In this document: positions 17,977 to 27,186 of the stretch, one piece after another
Numbering within the stretch: position 1 is the first letter of the stretch
How the letters are laid out: the number at the start of each line of letters is the position of its first letter
DNA from: Virgibacillus ihumii
Lineage (GTDB): Bacteria; Bacillota; Bacilli; Bacillales; Amphibacillaceae
DNA: 64,000 bases
Assembly: GCF_902726655.1 (NCBI RefSeq)
Contig: NZ_CACVAN010000001.1
Span: 124,001-188,000 of the forward strand
Direction of reading: 5' to 3'
The notes under the pieces: generated by a model
The model's input: the letters and a program-made list of their open reading frames with translations, nothing else
Databases searched by the model: none
What the model was told of the DNA's origin: nothing
Translations under genes and position numbers: made by a program

Positions 17977-18267
17977 ATGCCGACATGTCAGAACTGTGGT
18001 AATGAATGGAGCTGGAAACAAACGATAAAAACATTATTCAAACTGAAATGCCCGCATTGTGGTGAAAAGCAGTATGAATCTGCCTCGTCGAGAAGATGGG
18101 GAGGGATGTTTGTATTAATTCCATTATTGTTGATAATGCCTGTTAATATTTGGCTGGAAATGCCGATTGTTGTGGCAATCTTGCTGGTCATCATTTTCCT
18201 GTTAATCATGTTCAGCACCTATCCATTTATTTTGAAATTGTCCAATGAAGAGGAACCTTATTGGTGA
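17977..18267 (+). CDS. TIGR04104-type zinc-ribbon membrane protein, copy 1
   Basis: A 96-residue protein with an N-terminal zinc ribbon made of CQNC and CPHC 20 residues apart (the cxxc_20_cxxc pattern of TIGR04104), then two transmembrane segments and a short acidic tail NEEEPYW. RBS AAAGGGGAAG. Function unknown. A paralogue follows 66 bases downstream. Confidence 0.8.
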   Translation: MPTCQNCGNEWSWKQTIKTLFKLKCPHCGEKQYESASSRRWGGMFVLIPLLLIMPVNIWLEMPIVVAILLVIIFLLIMFSTYPFILKLSNEEEPYW

Positions 18268-18333
18268 GGATTTCAAAATACCTTAATACTGCAGCAAGAA
18301 ATGATTTTAATCTTTTGAATAGAGGTGTTAATC

Positions 18334-18633
18334 ATGCCAACCTGTCAAAATTGCAATTATAAATGGAGTTGGAAACAAACCTTTAGGAAATCGTTCACGC
18401 TGGATACTGGAATGGGTTGTCCCTGCTGTGGAGAAAAACAATATCCAACCACTGACTCAAAAAAGCGATTTGGACGTTGGCTGTTTATTCCGCCATTTAC
18501 CATTCTTCTGTCACTGTTGTTTGATGTTCCAACCCCGCTTGTTATTGGAATGATAATTGTCGTCAGTATCTTGCTGTTGTGTATGTATCCCTACACAGTT
18601 GAATTATCAAATCAGGAAGAAGCACTTTGGTAA
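18334..18633 (+). CDS. TIGR04104-type zinc-ribbon membrane protein, copy 2
   Basis: A 99-residue paralogue of the preceding gene. Shared features: MPTCQNC, WSWKQT, C..CGEKQY, two membrane spans and a LSN.EE..W tail. The Cys pairs are a few residues further apart, with the second reading CPCC. The ATG at 18334 is chosen because AGAGGTG precedes it by 7 bases. A local tandem duplication that has since diverged. Confidence 0.8.
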   Translation: MPTCQNCNYKWSWKQTFRKSFTLDTGMGCPCCGEKQYPTTDSKKRFGRWLFIPPFTILLSLLFDVPTPLVIGMIIVVSILLLCMYPYTVELSNQEEALW

Positions 18634-18708
18634 TATAAATCGGTACGGTTGTTTTCAGCTCAGCAGAAACTAAAGTCGGCTCCTTATCGTGGAATCAGCC
18701 TCTCTGTG

Positions 18709-19335
18709 TTATCCCTTTATCTGAACCCCTTCCCAAAACAGTTCAATAATCTGTTCAGCCATTTCTTCAATTGAATCATATATTTTTGCTTGTTTCTCAT
18801 TATTGTAATTACCAACATTTAACAGTGACAAATAGGCGTGTGTGGCAAAAACCGGGTTTATTTCGCGTATTTCATTCTGTTCCATCGCACGTGTAAAAAC
18901 TTGTTCAATCGACTGGTACATGTCCGACTCGGCTTCGTTTATCCGCTCCAGTTGTTCCGGTGTCAGCGTATTTGTTGTTCCTTTCATAAATCCATTAATA
19001 TCAATGTCAACTGTTGCTGATAAATGTGTCTTTGTAATGTTGTATAAACGGCTTTTCAGCGGTATGGGTTCGTGCAGCATAGCGTTTATTCGCTCACGGA
19101 TGCGAATCATCATTTGTACCATCGTTTCCGTAAACAACTCCGCCTTGCTGGAATAATAGTAATAGATGGTAGCTTTTGTCACATTGCACTTTTTTGCAAC
19201 GTCATTTACGGAAACCATTTGATACCCATTTTCCGTAAATAATTGTGTTGCCGCCTGGATGATTGATTCGGTTGTTGGCTGAGTCTGCTCACTTACCCTT
19301 GGTCTGCCCAAGGGTCGTTGCTCATCGCTTCTCAC
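18709..19335 (-). CDS. TetR family transcriptional regulator of the MMPL pump
   Basis: A ~208-residue repressor. The HTH (about residues 25-70: A..LF.ENGY..VSVNDVAKKCNVTKATIYYYYSSKAEL) is typical of TetR; the C-terminal helical domain would bind a small molecule. The gene is divergent from the MMPL transporter, the usual regulator/pump layout. The GTG at 19335 follows AAGGAG by 8 bases, so I prefer it to an ATG at 19353 that overlaps this site. The ligand is unknown. Confidence 0.85.
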   Translation of the reverse strand: MRSDEQRPLGRPRVSEQTQPTTESIIQAATQLFTENGYQMVSVNDVAKKCNVTKATIYYYYSSKAELFTETMVQMMIRIRERINAMLHEPIPLKSRLYNITKTHLSATVDIDINGFMKGTTNTLTPEQLERINEAESDMYQSIEQVFTRAMEQNEIREINPVFATHAYLSLLNVGNYNNEKQAKIYDSIEEMAEQIIELFWEGVQIKG

Positions 19336-19409
19336 CTTATTCGCTCCTTGCATATAGCATATTTTGTTGAAATTATATCATATATTAGTAATTATTCAGT
19401 GGTAATGAT

Positions 19410-19438
19410 TTGATAATTAACTAACCGGTATATATAAT
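19410..19438 (+). promoter_or_regulatory. SigA promoter of the MMPL gene with a possible TetR operator
   Basis: -35 TTGATA (19410-19415), 17-base spacer, -10 TATAAT (19433-19438). The spacer contains ACCGGT in ACTAACCGGTATA, a palindrome-like core common in TetR-family operators. Confidence 0.75.
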
Positions 19439-19485
19439 TATAAACATAAAATAATTATGATTTCTAATCAGGCAGGGGAGATTTG

Positions 19486-21711
19486 ATGCATTTTCTACAG
19501 AAATGGGGAAAGATTGTTGCCGGCAAAAAAAGCCGCTTCGCTACAATTATCATCTGGATTCTGATAATCGGAATCCTCACTTCCATATGGCCCCAGGTAA
19601 ATCAGGAAGAAACAGCTTCCACCAATTTACTGCCTGAGGATGCCATGTCGGTAGAAGCAACAAACATTATCAACGAGCAATTTCCAAGTGATAATGGTAT
19701 CCCGTTATTAATGGTATGGTATCAAAACGGAGGGTTGACAGAAGCAGATTACGAAGCAGTTAAATCTGTATATCAGCAGCTGAAACAGGATCCGCTTCCA
19801 CATCAATCGTTAGTGCCTAATTTTGCTGCGATACCTGTACGGGCACTTCAGCAGCAGGCGTCAAGTGATGGTGAGGTACTGACCACACCGGTGTTTTTTA
19901 CTAAAGGAACTGAAACAGCAGCATTACAGCAATCCATCGATACACTGAAAAAACAAATCAAAAATATCACAGCCGAAAATCCGTTTGATGAGAATTTATC
20001 GAGCGATGGATTGCACCTGCGCTTGACTGGTCCGGTCGGGATTCAGACGGATGCCACAGAGTTGTTTAGTCAAGCTGATATTACGCTGTTAATTTCCACA
20101 GTTGTACTTGTATTGGTTTTGCTGATTGTGTTATATCGTTCACCAATTCTTGCAGTTGTTCCATTAATCAGTGTCGGAGTTGCATATGGGCTAATTAGTC
20201 CGCTGCTGGGATTCATGGCGGATCAAGGATGGATTGAAGTTGATGCACAAGCCATTTCCATCATGACGGTTCTATTGTTCGGAGCAGGAACCGATTATTG
20301 TTTATTCCTGATTTCCAGGTATCGTGATGAATTGCAGTTGGAAGCAAATAAGTATACTGCGCTTCAAAAAGCAATTGGCTACTCAGGCGGCGCAATTATG
20401 ATGAGTGCATTGACAACGGTAATCGGGCTGTATTCGTTATCGCTGGCTCAATATGCCTCCTATGACCGTTTTGCTGTACCATTCAGTTTAGCCATATTTA
20501 TTATGGGGATTGCGGTACTCACTTTTCTGCCGTCCATTTTATCGATGCTGGGAAGAGTCGCTTTTTTCCCGTTTATTCCACGTACGGAAAAAATGGCCCA
20601 GGAGTTGGAAGCTAAAAAAGGCAAGCCGGTTCGGCATCCAAAAACGAGAAGCCGCTATAGTAAAGCCGTTGGTAATGTGGTTACCGGAAAACCGTGGCTG
20701 ATTATTATCATCTGTACCATTTTTCTGGGCGGACTCGCATTACTGGCACCTAAGATTCCGTATACTTATGGCGTGTTTGAGTCGTTTCCAGATGATATGC
20801 CATCCAAGGAAGGGTTCTCTCTGATATCAGAACATTATCCGCCCGGGAAGGTTGCACCTGTGCAGATAATTATTGATACGGAGGGTGAAGAAGTTTCCTT
20901 AAAAGATGAACTTGCTTCACTGGATATGACGGAAAATATCAGCAAGCCGCGAACCGGAGAAAAAAATGCAGACTATCAACTGTATGAAGTGACCTTGTCG
21001 ATGGATCCTTATTCAACTGAAGCGGTTAAACAAATTCCTGAATTAAAGTCTGCTGTTGCAGGATATTTAAAAGAATCCGGAGTTGGAAATGCATCCCAGA
21101 ACGTTTGGCTGGGTGGTGAAACGGCAACACTTTACGATACAGAACAGGTTACCGGTAAAGATCAACGTATTATTATTCCGGTTATACTGATTATCATTGC
21201 AGCACTGTTGCTTGTTTACCTTCGTTCGATCGTTGCCATGACCTATCTATTACTTACGGTTGTATTGTCGTATTTTTCTGCATTAGGTCTAGGATGGCTT
21301 GTGATTCATTATGGTTTCGGTGAACCAGCCATGCAAGGGCTAATTCCATTATACGCATTTGTATTTCTTGTAGCCCTTGGCGAAGATTACAATATTTTTA
21401 TGGTCTCAAGCATTTGGGAAAAACGTAAGCATATGCCACTGAAAAAAGCTATTGCAGAAGGGGTGGGTCAAACCAGCAGTGTTATAAGTTCTGCAGGGCT
21501 AATTTTAGCTGGAACATTTTCTGTATTAGCAGTATTACCACTCCAGGTACTCGTCCAGTTTGGTACAGTAACTGCAATCGGTGTGTTACTCGATACTTTT
21601 ATTGTCCGGCCGTTACTCGTGCCTGCCATAACAACAGTGCTCGGAAGGTTTGCTTTTTGGCCGGGTAAATTGTCGAGGAAACACGATGACAGGTTTCGTG
21701 AAAGTGAATAG
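19486..21711 (+). CDS. MMPL/RND-superfamily transporter (YdfJ-like)
   Basis: A 741-residue membrane protein with two repeats, each of one N-terminal span, a large outside loop and about five grouped spans (residues ~200-360 and ~560-730). The motif GAGTDYCLFLISRYRDEL in the first repeat and ALGEDYNIFMVS in the second carry the conserved Asp of the MMPL proton relay. Likely exports lipids or drugs across the cytoplasmic membrane. ATG at 19486, 5 bases after AGGGGAG. Regulated by the divergent TetR protein. Confidence 0.92.
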   Translation: MHFLQKWGKIVAGKKSRFATIIIWILIIGILTSIWPQVNQEETASTNLLPEDAMSVEATNIINEQFPSDNGIPLLMVWYQNGGLTEADYEAVKSVYQQLKQDPLPHQSLVPNFAAIPVRALQQQASSDGEVLTTPVFFTKGTETAALQQSIDTLKKQIKNITAENPFDENLSSDGLHLRLTGPVGIQTDATELFSQADITLLISTVVLVLVLLIVLYRSPILAVVPLISVGVAYGLISPLLGFMADQGWIEVDAQAISIMTVLLFGAGTDYCLFLISRYRDELQLEANKYTALQKAIGYSGGAIMMSALTTVIGLYSLSLAQYASYDRFAVPFSLAIFIMGIAVLTFLPSILSMLGRVAFFPFIPRTEKMAQELEAKKGKPVRHPKTRSRYSKAVGNVVTGKPWLIIIICTIFLGGLALLAPKIPYTYGVFESFPDDMPSKEGFSLISEHYPPGKVAPVQIIIDTEGEEVSLKDELASLDMTENISKPRTGEKNADYQLYEVTLSMDPYSTEAVKQIPELKSAVAGYLKESGVGNASQNVWLGGETATLYDTEQVTGKDQRIIIPVILIIIAALLLVYLRSIVAMTYLLLTVVLSYFSALGLGWLVIHYGFGEPAMQGLIPLYAFVFLVALGEDYNIFMVSSIWEKRKHMPLKKAIAEGVGQTSSVISSAGLILAGTFSVLAVLPLQVLVQFGTVTAIGVLLDTFIVRPLLVPAITTVLGRFAFWPGKLSRKHDDRFRESE

Positions 21712-21848
21712 GGAATTTGAAAATCTATAAAGTTTAAACAAAAGGACTTGTATCTATTCCATGTCTGAACCAATTAGTTTGCTGGCATATACAGTAAACG
21801 AGAGGGGAGGAATCCTGGATTTAGCTGCGGGTCCTTTTGATATTTCGT

Positions 21849-22133
21849 TTATTCTTCCAGTGTTACTTTCAGCATCCAATAGATAATATAAACTCCTAAA
21901 TAAGCCCCTGAAATCAGAAAGAAAGGATTTAAAAACACAGCATGAATGTTTGTCATCATCACCGTTTTATCTTTAATAATCTGATAAACCGACAATGAAG
22001 TGATATTACCAAATACAAGAGCCGCTATAACAGCTGCCCAATTTAAAAAAGTCCGGAGTTTCTTCCAGCGCTTTTGAGCAAAATACATCAGTATGGGAAA
22101 CACAATACTTCCAATTATCATGAGGACTTTCAT
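21849..22133 (-). CDS. Small hypothetical membrane protein
   Basis: A 94-residue protein with three predicted transmembrane segments (about residues 2-18, 30-48 and 66-88) and a basic stretch AQKRWKKLR after the first. RBS AAAGGATGG precedes the ATG. It is convergent with the MMPL gene. No family recognised. Confidence 0.65.
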   Translation of the reverse strand: MKVLMIIGSIVFPILMYFAQKRWKKLRTFLNWAAVIAALVFGNITSLSVYQIIKDKTVMMTNIHAVFLNPFFLISGAYLGVYIIYWMLKVTLEE

Positions 22134-22241
22134 ACAACCATCCTTTAGCAGGTAATAACAAGAATAATAAGCACTTTGGTATTATTTCCTATCGAATGTG
22201 AATAATACGTTTAAAATCCTTTAGTGAAGGAGAATGAGTAA

Positions 22242-22676
22242 ATGATTGACCTTGAAACACCACTTAAAGGGAAAAGAACGTATTTTCGCAATATCTTGAA
22301 ACCATCCAAAAAGCTGGGTTATTGCCTTGGCGATTGCTGGGATTACCACAAAGGGTGCCTCGATAGTCTTCTGTGGCGTGAAGGCGGCGAGTCCATTTAT
22401 TTACGAATGCCTTTTAATGTATTGGAAGGGGAACTGGATCGTCCCAACGCTTATATTCAGTTTGATAAACCATATGTTATTAAGCATGTCGTCAATACAG
22501 GTTTGGATAAAAATGCAAGTGCGTTGGGAGCTGCTTCCGGATTCAGCCAATTCCAGAAGCCCCTTGATAAAGATGGGCTAATTAAAGATAAAAATGAATG
22601 GGAAGATCTTGGTGAACAAGCGGTGGATACGATAATGAAACATATTCATTTTGATGGGAAGGAGCACACAAATTGA
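22242..22676 (+). CDS. YugN-like family protein
   Basis: A 144-residue soluble protein resembling B. subtilis YugN (unknown function): LGYCLGDCWDY..G..D, YLRMPF.VLEGELD, P.A.I.F..PYVIKHV..TGLD and a C-terminal DLGE.AVD. It carries three Cys and no catalytic motif I can name. RBS GAAGGAG. The last bases overlap the TTG start of the next gene, so both are one operon. Confidence 0.75.
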   Translation: MIDLETPLKGKRTYFRNILKPSKKLGYCLGDCWDYHKGCLDSLLWREGGESIYLRMPFNVLEGELDRPNAYIQFDKPYVIKHVVNTGLDKNASALGAASGFSQFQKPLDKDGLIKDKNEWEDLGEQAVDTIMKHIHFDGKEHTN

Positions 22677-23095
22677 ATCAGTCTGAAATGAAAACAGCTG
22701 TTGAAAATATTATTGACGACAATGCTGTCGGTACGATGGCAACTGTTAAGCAGAACAAACCACATTCAAGATATATGACTTTCATGCGAAATGGTTTATC
22801 ACTTTATACTGCAACAAGTCTGGACACGCATAAAACAGAAGAAATAAAGGAAAACCCATACACCCATATTTTATTAGGATATGAAGGGGAAGGTTTTGGT
22901 GATCAATACGTGGAGTATGAAGGTAAGGCTGCTATACATGACACAACCGAATTAAAAAATGAATTGTGGAATTCCTATATGGAGAACTGGTTTGACGGAC
23001 CGGATGATGCAAATTATATTGTGCTGGAGATTTTGCCAGAAAACATAAGGATAATGAACAAAAAAGGTGCTGAGCCAAAAATCTTAGAGTTTTAG
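22673..23095 (+). CDS. Pyridoxamine 5'-phosphate oxidase-like general stress protein 26 family
   Basis: A 140-residue split-barrel flavin-binding fold. Seen: GTMATV.QNKPHSRYMTFM near the N-terminus, then LYTATS and the central barrel with YVEYEGKA. This matches the YdaG/GS26 group, induced by SigB in B. subtilis. The enzymatic activity is unproven in the family. The start is TTG overlapping the YugN-like stop (ATTGA), with GGAAGGAG just upstream. Confidence 0.8.
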   Translation: MNQSEMKTAVENIIDDNAVGTMATVKQNKPHSRYMTFMRNGLSLYTATSLDTHKTEEIKENPYTHILLGYEGEGFGDQYVEYEGKAAIHDTTELKNELWNSYMENWFDGPDDANYIVLEILPENIRIMNKKGAEPKILEF

Positions 23096-23207
23096 GAATC
23101 AGACTGGTGTTGTGATTGGTGTGTATACAGCGAGGGAGAGGGTTGTTTTTCGTTTTGATTTGTTAACATGGTTCATGGAAATATAAAAGATATTTTTTAT
23201 TACAGAA

Positions 23208-23442
23208 ATGGACGTATTCATTGAAGAGGGATGCGTCTTTTAATTGGCATAATTTGACGATGCTGTGGAATCCGAACGGCTGCAAGGAATACATAAGCTG
23301 GTTGCTATTGGAACTTATACTAACGCTGAAATGTTATCACAACAACCACCCTGCCGCACTGGAAAAGATTTTTATACCAAAACGATTAAAAAAGAAACCT
23401 TTTGAACCGGTATACCGTATATCATATGGAAGAAACAGTTAA
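23208..23442 (+). other. Possible decayed coding fragment upstream of ydbS
   Basis: One frame reads MDVFIEEGCVF, two stops, then an uninterrupted stretch (AVESERLQGIHKLVAIGTY and on to CRTGKDFYTK), after which the matching C-terminus KPFEPVYRISYGRNS is in another frame. The composition looks like former coding DNA with stops and one frameshift. No family recognised. Confidence 0.35.
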
Positions 23443-23948
23443 ATGAGGATGTTGGTGCTTGTGAGTAATAGAAGGTTAAAAGATAGGTTATCTCCTTCTT
23501 TTCCGAAAATGCGTATGATTTCCGATACTATTGGTAATATAATAGGTTTTGCAGTACTTGCGGTATTGTTCTGGCTTGATTACTATTTTGTATGGCCGGA
23601 ATGGGCTTTTTGGATTTTAATCGGTTTAGTTGCGTTGAGTATTTTCAGCGCGCTTTGGTCGATAATTGAACCAGCGTATCTTTATCGAAGCTGGAGTTAC
23701 CAGTTTGATGAAGAATATCTCCAATTAAGTTATGGAATCCTTAAAAAAGAATGGTAACCGTCCCGATGACGAAGATACAATCGATTTCCACCAGCCAGGG
23801 CCCTCTTATGAAGCGGTATCGCGTCCGGTCAATAAAAGTAGAAACAATGGGCTCATCACATGCTATTCCTGCTTTGGAGGAAGACATTGCGCTTCGATTA
23901 CGAGAGGAAGTGGCGGAATATGCAAAGTTAAAGGAAGTTGGTGAATGA
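23443..23948 (+). pseudogene. ydbS: YdbS-like bacterial PH domain protein, frameshifted
   Basis: Membrane protein with two spans (about residues 30-50 and 55-75) followed by a bPH2 domain. Frame 1 reads to YGILKKEW and a TAA at 23755-23757; the bPH2 domain continues at once in another frame as VTVPMTKIQS...GPLMKRY...ALEEDIALRLREEVAEYA to 23948. One extra G after GAATGG would fuse them into a normal ~165-residue YdbS. The stop region overlaps the ydbT start, the usual ydbS-ydbT operon. The pair is associated with resistance to antimicrobial peptides of competitors in B. velezensis. Decay or a sequencing error. Confidence 0.8.
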
Positions 23949-25480
23949 TGCGATATCATCCGTTAACCGTTGTGTTTCGAATCTACCAATTGGTGAAAAA
24001 TAATCTTTTCTTTGCAATTATTCTATTTGTTTTCAATAAGGGTTCGGAGTTTTGGCTTTGGGAGTATGGCAGATACGTATTTTTGTTTTATATTATAACG
24101 CGGTTGTTATATATAGTTGCCGCCTGGTTTGTGGAGAAATATGAATGGAAAGACAGCACGTTTTATATACATAAAGGAATTTTTGTAAAACATACCGGTA
24201 CGATTCCGTTTTCCAAAATTCAAAATGTGACAATGAAGAAAACGATATTTCATAAAATAGCCGGGCTTACCTCAATTACCTTTGAAACCGCAATGGACGG
24301 GGAAGATGACGCCATCCACTTTGAGGTATTATCCAAAAAGCATGCTGAATTCCTGCTTGATTTAGTGCAGCCACGCAAACAAAATATCCCGCAAAAAGCA
24401 CAAGTGGATGCAGTGCAAAGCGACAATCAAAAAGAAGATGTCCCCGATGCTGAATTGACACAGGTTCGGGAAACAAATCGGACGGTTCATTTTAAACCAA
24501 GGCGAAAAGACTTATGGAAGGCGAGTTTTACATCTTTAAGCTTTCTGGCGATTATTCCGATTATTGGTGGTGCGTTTGACTATCTTGAACCATTTTTACC
24601 GGAAACAGATCAGGTCAAGGGCATATTTCAAGTGTTGCTTGATAGCTGGTGGCTGCTTTTTGCAATCATAATGTTGGCGGTTATTGTTGCTGTCTCTTTT
24701 GGTGTTGCGAGGACATTTATCCGCTATGGAAAGCATGAAATTTCTTCAGATGGTACCTATATTTATATCGACAGAGGTGTGCTGGATGAAAGTTATTTTT
24801 CAATCGAAAAAAGCAAAATTCAAGGGTTGGAAATGCAGCAAACGTGGCTTAAGCGAATTTTTGGGTTGGCGGAAGTAAAATTAATCAGTTCTGCCAAAAC
24901 AACGAATACCGATGAATCCGTGAATGTCAACTCGCTTTATCCCTTTTTACCGGTTAAAGAGGCCTGTCAATTAATAGAAGAACTATTGCCAGCCTACCAG
25001 TTGGACGCAAAATTGGACAGATTGCCACGCAAATCATTATGGGTTAAATTATTACGGCCAAGCTGGATATGGATTATAGCTACGGTTGGATTGGCTTATT
25101 TTAAGCCTGATTTTTTCCAGATTGATCAGGCATGGTGGATTCTGTCTCTTATCCTGTTATGTTTTATTTTGTTGCAGCGGGTTCTGGACTACTTGCATAC
25201 ACGGTATGCTGTGATGTCAGACCAGGTACAATGGTGGTACGGGGGCTTAACCAGTCGTATGTTTATTTCGAAAAGAAAAAATGTGATTGAAATGACTTAT
25301 TCACAAACAAGGCTGCAAAAGCACTTTGAGGTCGCTTCGGTTTCAACCATGAATCGTTCGGTCCCGGCACATATTGAAACAATTCATGACATTCCATTAC
25401 CATACGCACTGGCCATAGAAGAATGGTACCTTAAGCGTCGAGAGGACGTGGAACTTGAGGGGAAAAGTGTACACGCCTAA
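23945..25480 (+). CDS. ydbT: YdbT-like membrane protein with three bPH2 domains
   Basis: A 511-residue protein alternating membrane spans (about residues 15-60, 195-260 and 355-400) with bPH2 domains; the pattern I.FSKIQNV, K.KIQGLEM and RKNVIEMTYSQTRLQ marks the three copies. It sits with its partner YdbS at the cytoplasmic membrane. ATG at 23945 or 23948 overlaps the ydbS stop. A terminator follows. The function is poorly known; homologues are linked to antimicrobial resistance. Confidence 0.85.
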   Translation: MMRYHPLTVVFRIYQLVKNNLFFAIILFVFNKGSEFWLWEYGRYVFLFYIITRLLYIVAAWFVEKYEWKDSTFYIHKGIFVKHTGTIPFSKIQNVTMKKTIFHKIAGLTSITFETAMDGEDDAIHFEVLSKKHAEFLLDLVQPRKQNIPQKAQVDAVQSDNQKEDVPDAELTQVRETNRTVHFKPRRKDLWKASFTSLSFLAIIPIIGGAFDYLEPFLPETDQVKGIFQVLLDSWWLLFAIIMLAVIVAVSFGVARTFIRYGKHEISSDGTYIYIDRGVLDESYFSIEKSKIQGLEMQQTWLKRIFGLAEVKLISSAKTTNTDESVNVNSLYPFLPVKEACQLIEELLPAYQLDAKLDRLPRKSLWVKLLRPSWIWIIATVGLAYFKPDFFQIDQAWWILSLILLCFILLQRVLDYLHTRYAVMSDQVQWWYGGLTSRMFISKRKNVIEMTYSQTRLQKHFEVASVSTMNRSVPAHIETIHDIPLPYALAIEEWYLKRREDVELEGKSVHA

Positions 25481-25524
25481 AACTCGTGACGAAAAAAAAA
25501 GATGAAATAAAGTTATTGCAGTAA

Positions 25525-25560
25525 CAGGCGCTTTTCTTAAACAAGATGGCGCCTGATTTT
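25525..25560 (+). terminator. Terminator after ydbT
   Basis: Stem CAGGCGC / GCGCCTG, 17-base loop, then ATTTT. Confidence 0.75.
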
Positions 25561-25610
25561 ATCTCCGCCAGAGACTTCCTGACTAAGCAACATTATTTTT
25601 CATTCAAAGT

Positions 25611-26003
25611 TTATCTGCCCCATTTCAACGTAATGTTCAGCGTGCAACAATTACCTCCCTGCTCAAAGGCTGGAGATTGAAGTTTAAAGATAACCCCTGA
25701 TGGTGTGTAGCTGGTTTTAACTGTTACATATAAGCCCTCGATGGACTGAACCAGCCGATCAACTTCTGCCTGTTGGTTCAGCTGGGCAGCTTCCATAATC
25801 TTTTCGGAATACGCTGTATCACTCAATCTTTCCAATAAAATACCGCCCTGCTGCATTAAAACCTGAAATTCTTTTACGGATTGAGAAAGTATTGTCGTAT
25901 CAACAGGCGGATATTGACGTGAAGATGAAAACGGGTTGTGAAATATAGGTGGATGCATATGGATTTGCGGATATCCATGGTGATTACGACGTGGATTGTA
26001 CAT
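25611..26003 (-). CDS. Hypothetical protein with Pro/His-rich N-terminus
   Basis: A 130-residue soluble protein. The first ~35 residues are rich in Pro, His, Asn and Arg (NPRRNHHGYP, HMHPPIFHNP); the middle is helical (SVKEFQVLMQQGG...LSDTAYSEKIMEAAQLNQ) and the end is beta-like with a Cys pair NCC. RBS AGAGGTG. The composition resembles Bacillus spore-coat-associated small proteins, but I recognise no family; that link is a guess. Confidence 0.6.
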   Translation of the reverse strand: MYNPRRNHHGYPQIHMHPPIFHNPFSSSRQYPPVDTTILSQSVKEFQVLMQQGGILLERLSDTAYSEKIMEAAQLNQQAEVDRLVQSIEGLYVTVKTSYTPSGVIFKLQSPAFEQGGNCCTLNITLKWGR

Positions 26004-26076
26004 ATTGACACCTCTTTGTATAAGATTTTATACAGTTTATGGATAGGTGCTTTGTCTTGTGTCCCTAGTATGACGT

Positions 26077-26103
26077 AAAAACGTCAGGTGCTTTGCACTG
26101 ACG
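26077..26103 (-). terminator. Terminator of the C45 hydrolase gene
   Basis: On the minus strand: CGTCAGTGC, AAA loop, GCACCTGACG (one bulged base), then TTTTT. Confidence 0.75.
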
Positions 26104-26140
26104 CCGCGTTATATCTGTTCCATGTTGACAAACGAATTTT

Positions 26141-26207
26141 GATGTTCAAGTTTGCCTTTGATTCGTTTGATGTTCAAGTTTGCCTTTGATTCGTTTGATG
26201 TTCACGC
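26141..26207 (-). repeat. 28-bp tandem duplication at the 3' end of the C45 gene
   Basis: GATGTTCAAG begins at 26141 and 26169, and a third start GATGTTCAC at 26197. The first two 28-bp units are identical. Because 28 is not a multiple of 3, the extra copy shifts the frame and gives the gene a new short tail. Confidence 0.9.
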
Positions 26208-27186
26208 GGTCTCCCCGCAGCCATTTGGCAAAGTCGAAAATGACCGGTTTCCGATCCGGACCAATCACGAACCATGCTTTCAATTCATCCGGAAAGTATA
26301 CTGCGGTGTGAATCGTCCCGGCTGCAGCATCATATTTTTTGGAAAAAATTCCGTGCTTTGTCCCGTTCATCACGTTGAACGCCTCATATGGGTTTGTGGC
26401 AAATTGCTGTTGTTTTCGAATACGTTGTTCCCGCTCGCGTGTTTCTTCCTGGCGGTAACGATTTTCTTCATCCAGCAAATGAAAATGGTTTGTACAAACA
26501 TTCGATTTCCGTGCTGCAACCTGTCTTGGTGAGGCTTCTACAACATAGGAGACGCTGCTGCGGTCCAAAAGGACATAACTGAACGAATGTCGGTGTGGAA
26601 TCTCCTTTAGCAGAGTAACAGCCTCGTCAACACTGGCGCATGTTTCCAAAATCAGGCGCCCGATCATATTGCACAGAAAACCATCCCCGGATTTTTTGCT
26701 GTGCGTGAAGTTATACCCCATCACAAGACCTTTTTCGTTCATACCATCGATTCGGCCGGTTATTTGCATCGTTGGGCCGATAACGGCATATCCATAATCG
26801 GTCGGCTCATACAGCATATAACGCCCTTCGTAGCCTTTCGGGTGGCTGTCATAATTACGAACCATGAAATAAGGATCCGTATAAATGGAACAGCCGCTCC
26901 GGACGAATTCCAGATAATAACCGCCAAAGAAACGGAATGCCTTGTTCTTATCCATGTTTAACGCATCGGCAAGCCCCTGAATTTCATCCAGTATGCCCGG
27001 TGCAACGGTTGCCATGATTTCCCGATATACTTCCGGATCGATAATAAAATGCCGATCTTTTTTTGGACCCCATTGCTTTTCACGGTTCTGCAAAATCGGC
27101 GAATTTTTAAGAAGCTCACCTTGATAATAACCGAAATCATAATGGGTTCCCCGGTATTGGATAACATCACTGAAGTACTGTTTCAT
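26146..27186 (-). CDS. C45 family autoproteolytic acyltransferase/hydrolase
   Basis: A 346-residue Ntn-hydrolase-like protein of the C45 (acyl-CoA:6-APA acyltransferase) group; likely an amidase or acyltransferase of unknown substrate. The probable nucleophile is Cys99 in RSGCSIYT, exposed by self-cleavage; downstream VRNYD, GMNEKGLVMGYNFT and CTNHF match family motifs. The ATG at 27186 follows AAGGGATG by 7-9 bases and is preferred over in-frame starts at 27195 and 27210. The C-terminal residues after KGKLEHQ come from a 28-bp tandem duplication; without it the tail would read NSFVNMEQI. Confidence 0.83.
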   Translation of the reverse strand: MKQYFSDVIQYRGTHYDFGYYQGELLKNSPILQNREKQWGPKKDRHFIIDPEVYREIMATVAPGILDEIQGLADALNMDKNKAFRFFGGYYLEFVRSGCSIYTDPYFMVRNYDSHPKGYEGRYMLYEPTDYGYAVIGPTMQITGRIDGMNEKGLVMGYNFTHSKKSGDGFLCNMIGRLILETCASVDEAVTLLKEIPHRHSFSYVLLDRSSVSYVVEASPRQVAARKSNVCTNHFHLLDEENRYRQEETREREQRIRKQQQFATNPYEAFNVMNGTKHGIFSKKYDAAAGTIHTAVYFPDELKAWFVIGPDRKPVIFDFAKWLRGDRVNIKRIKGKLEHQTNQRQT

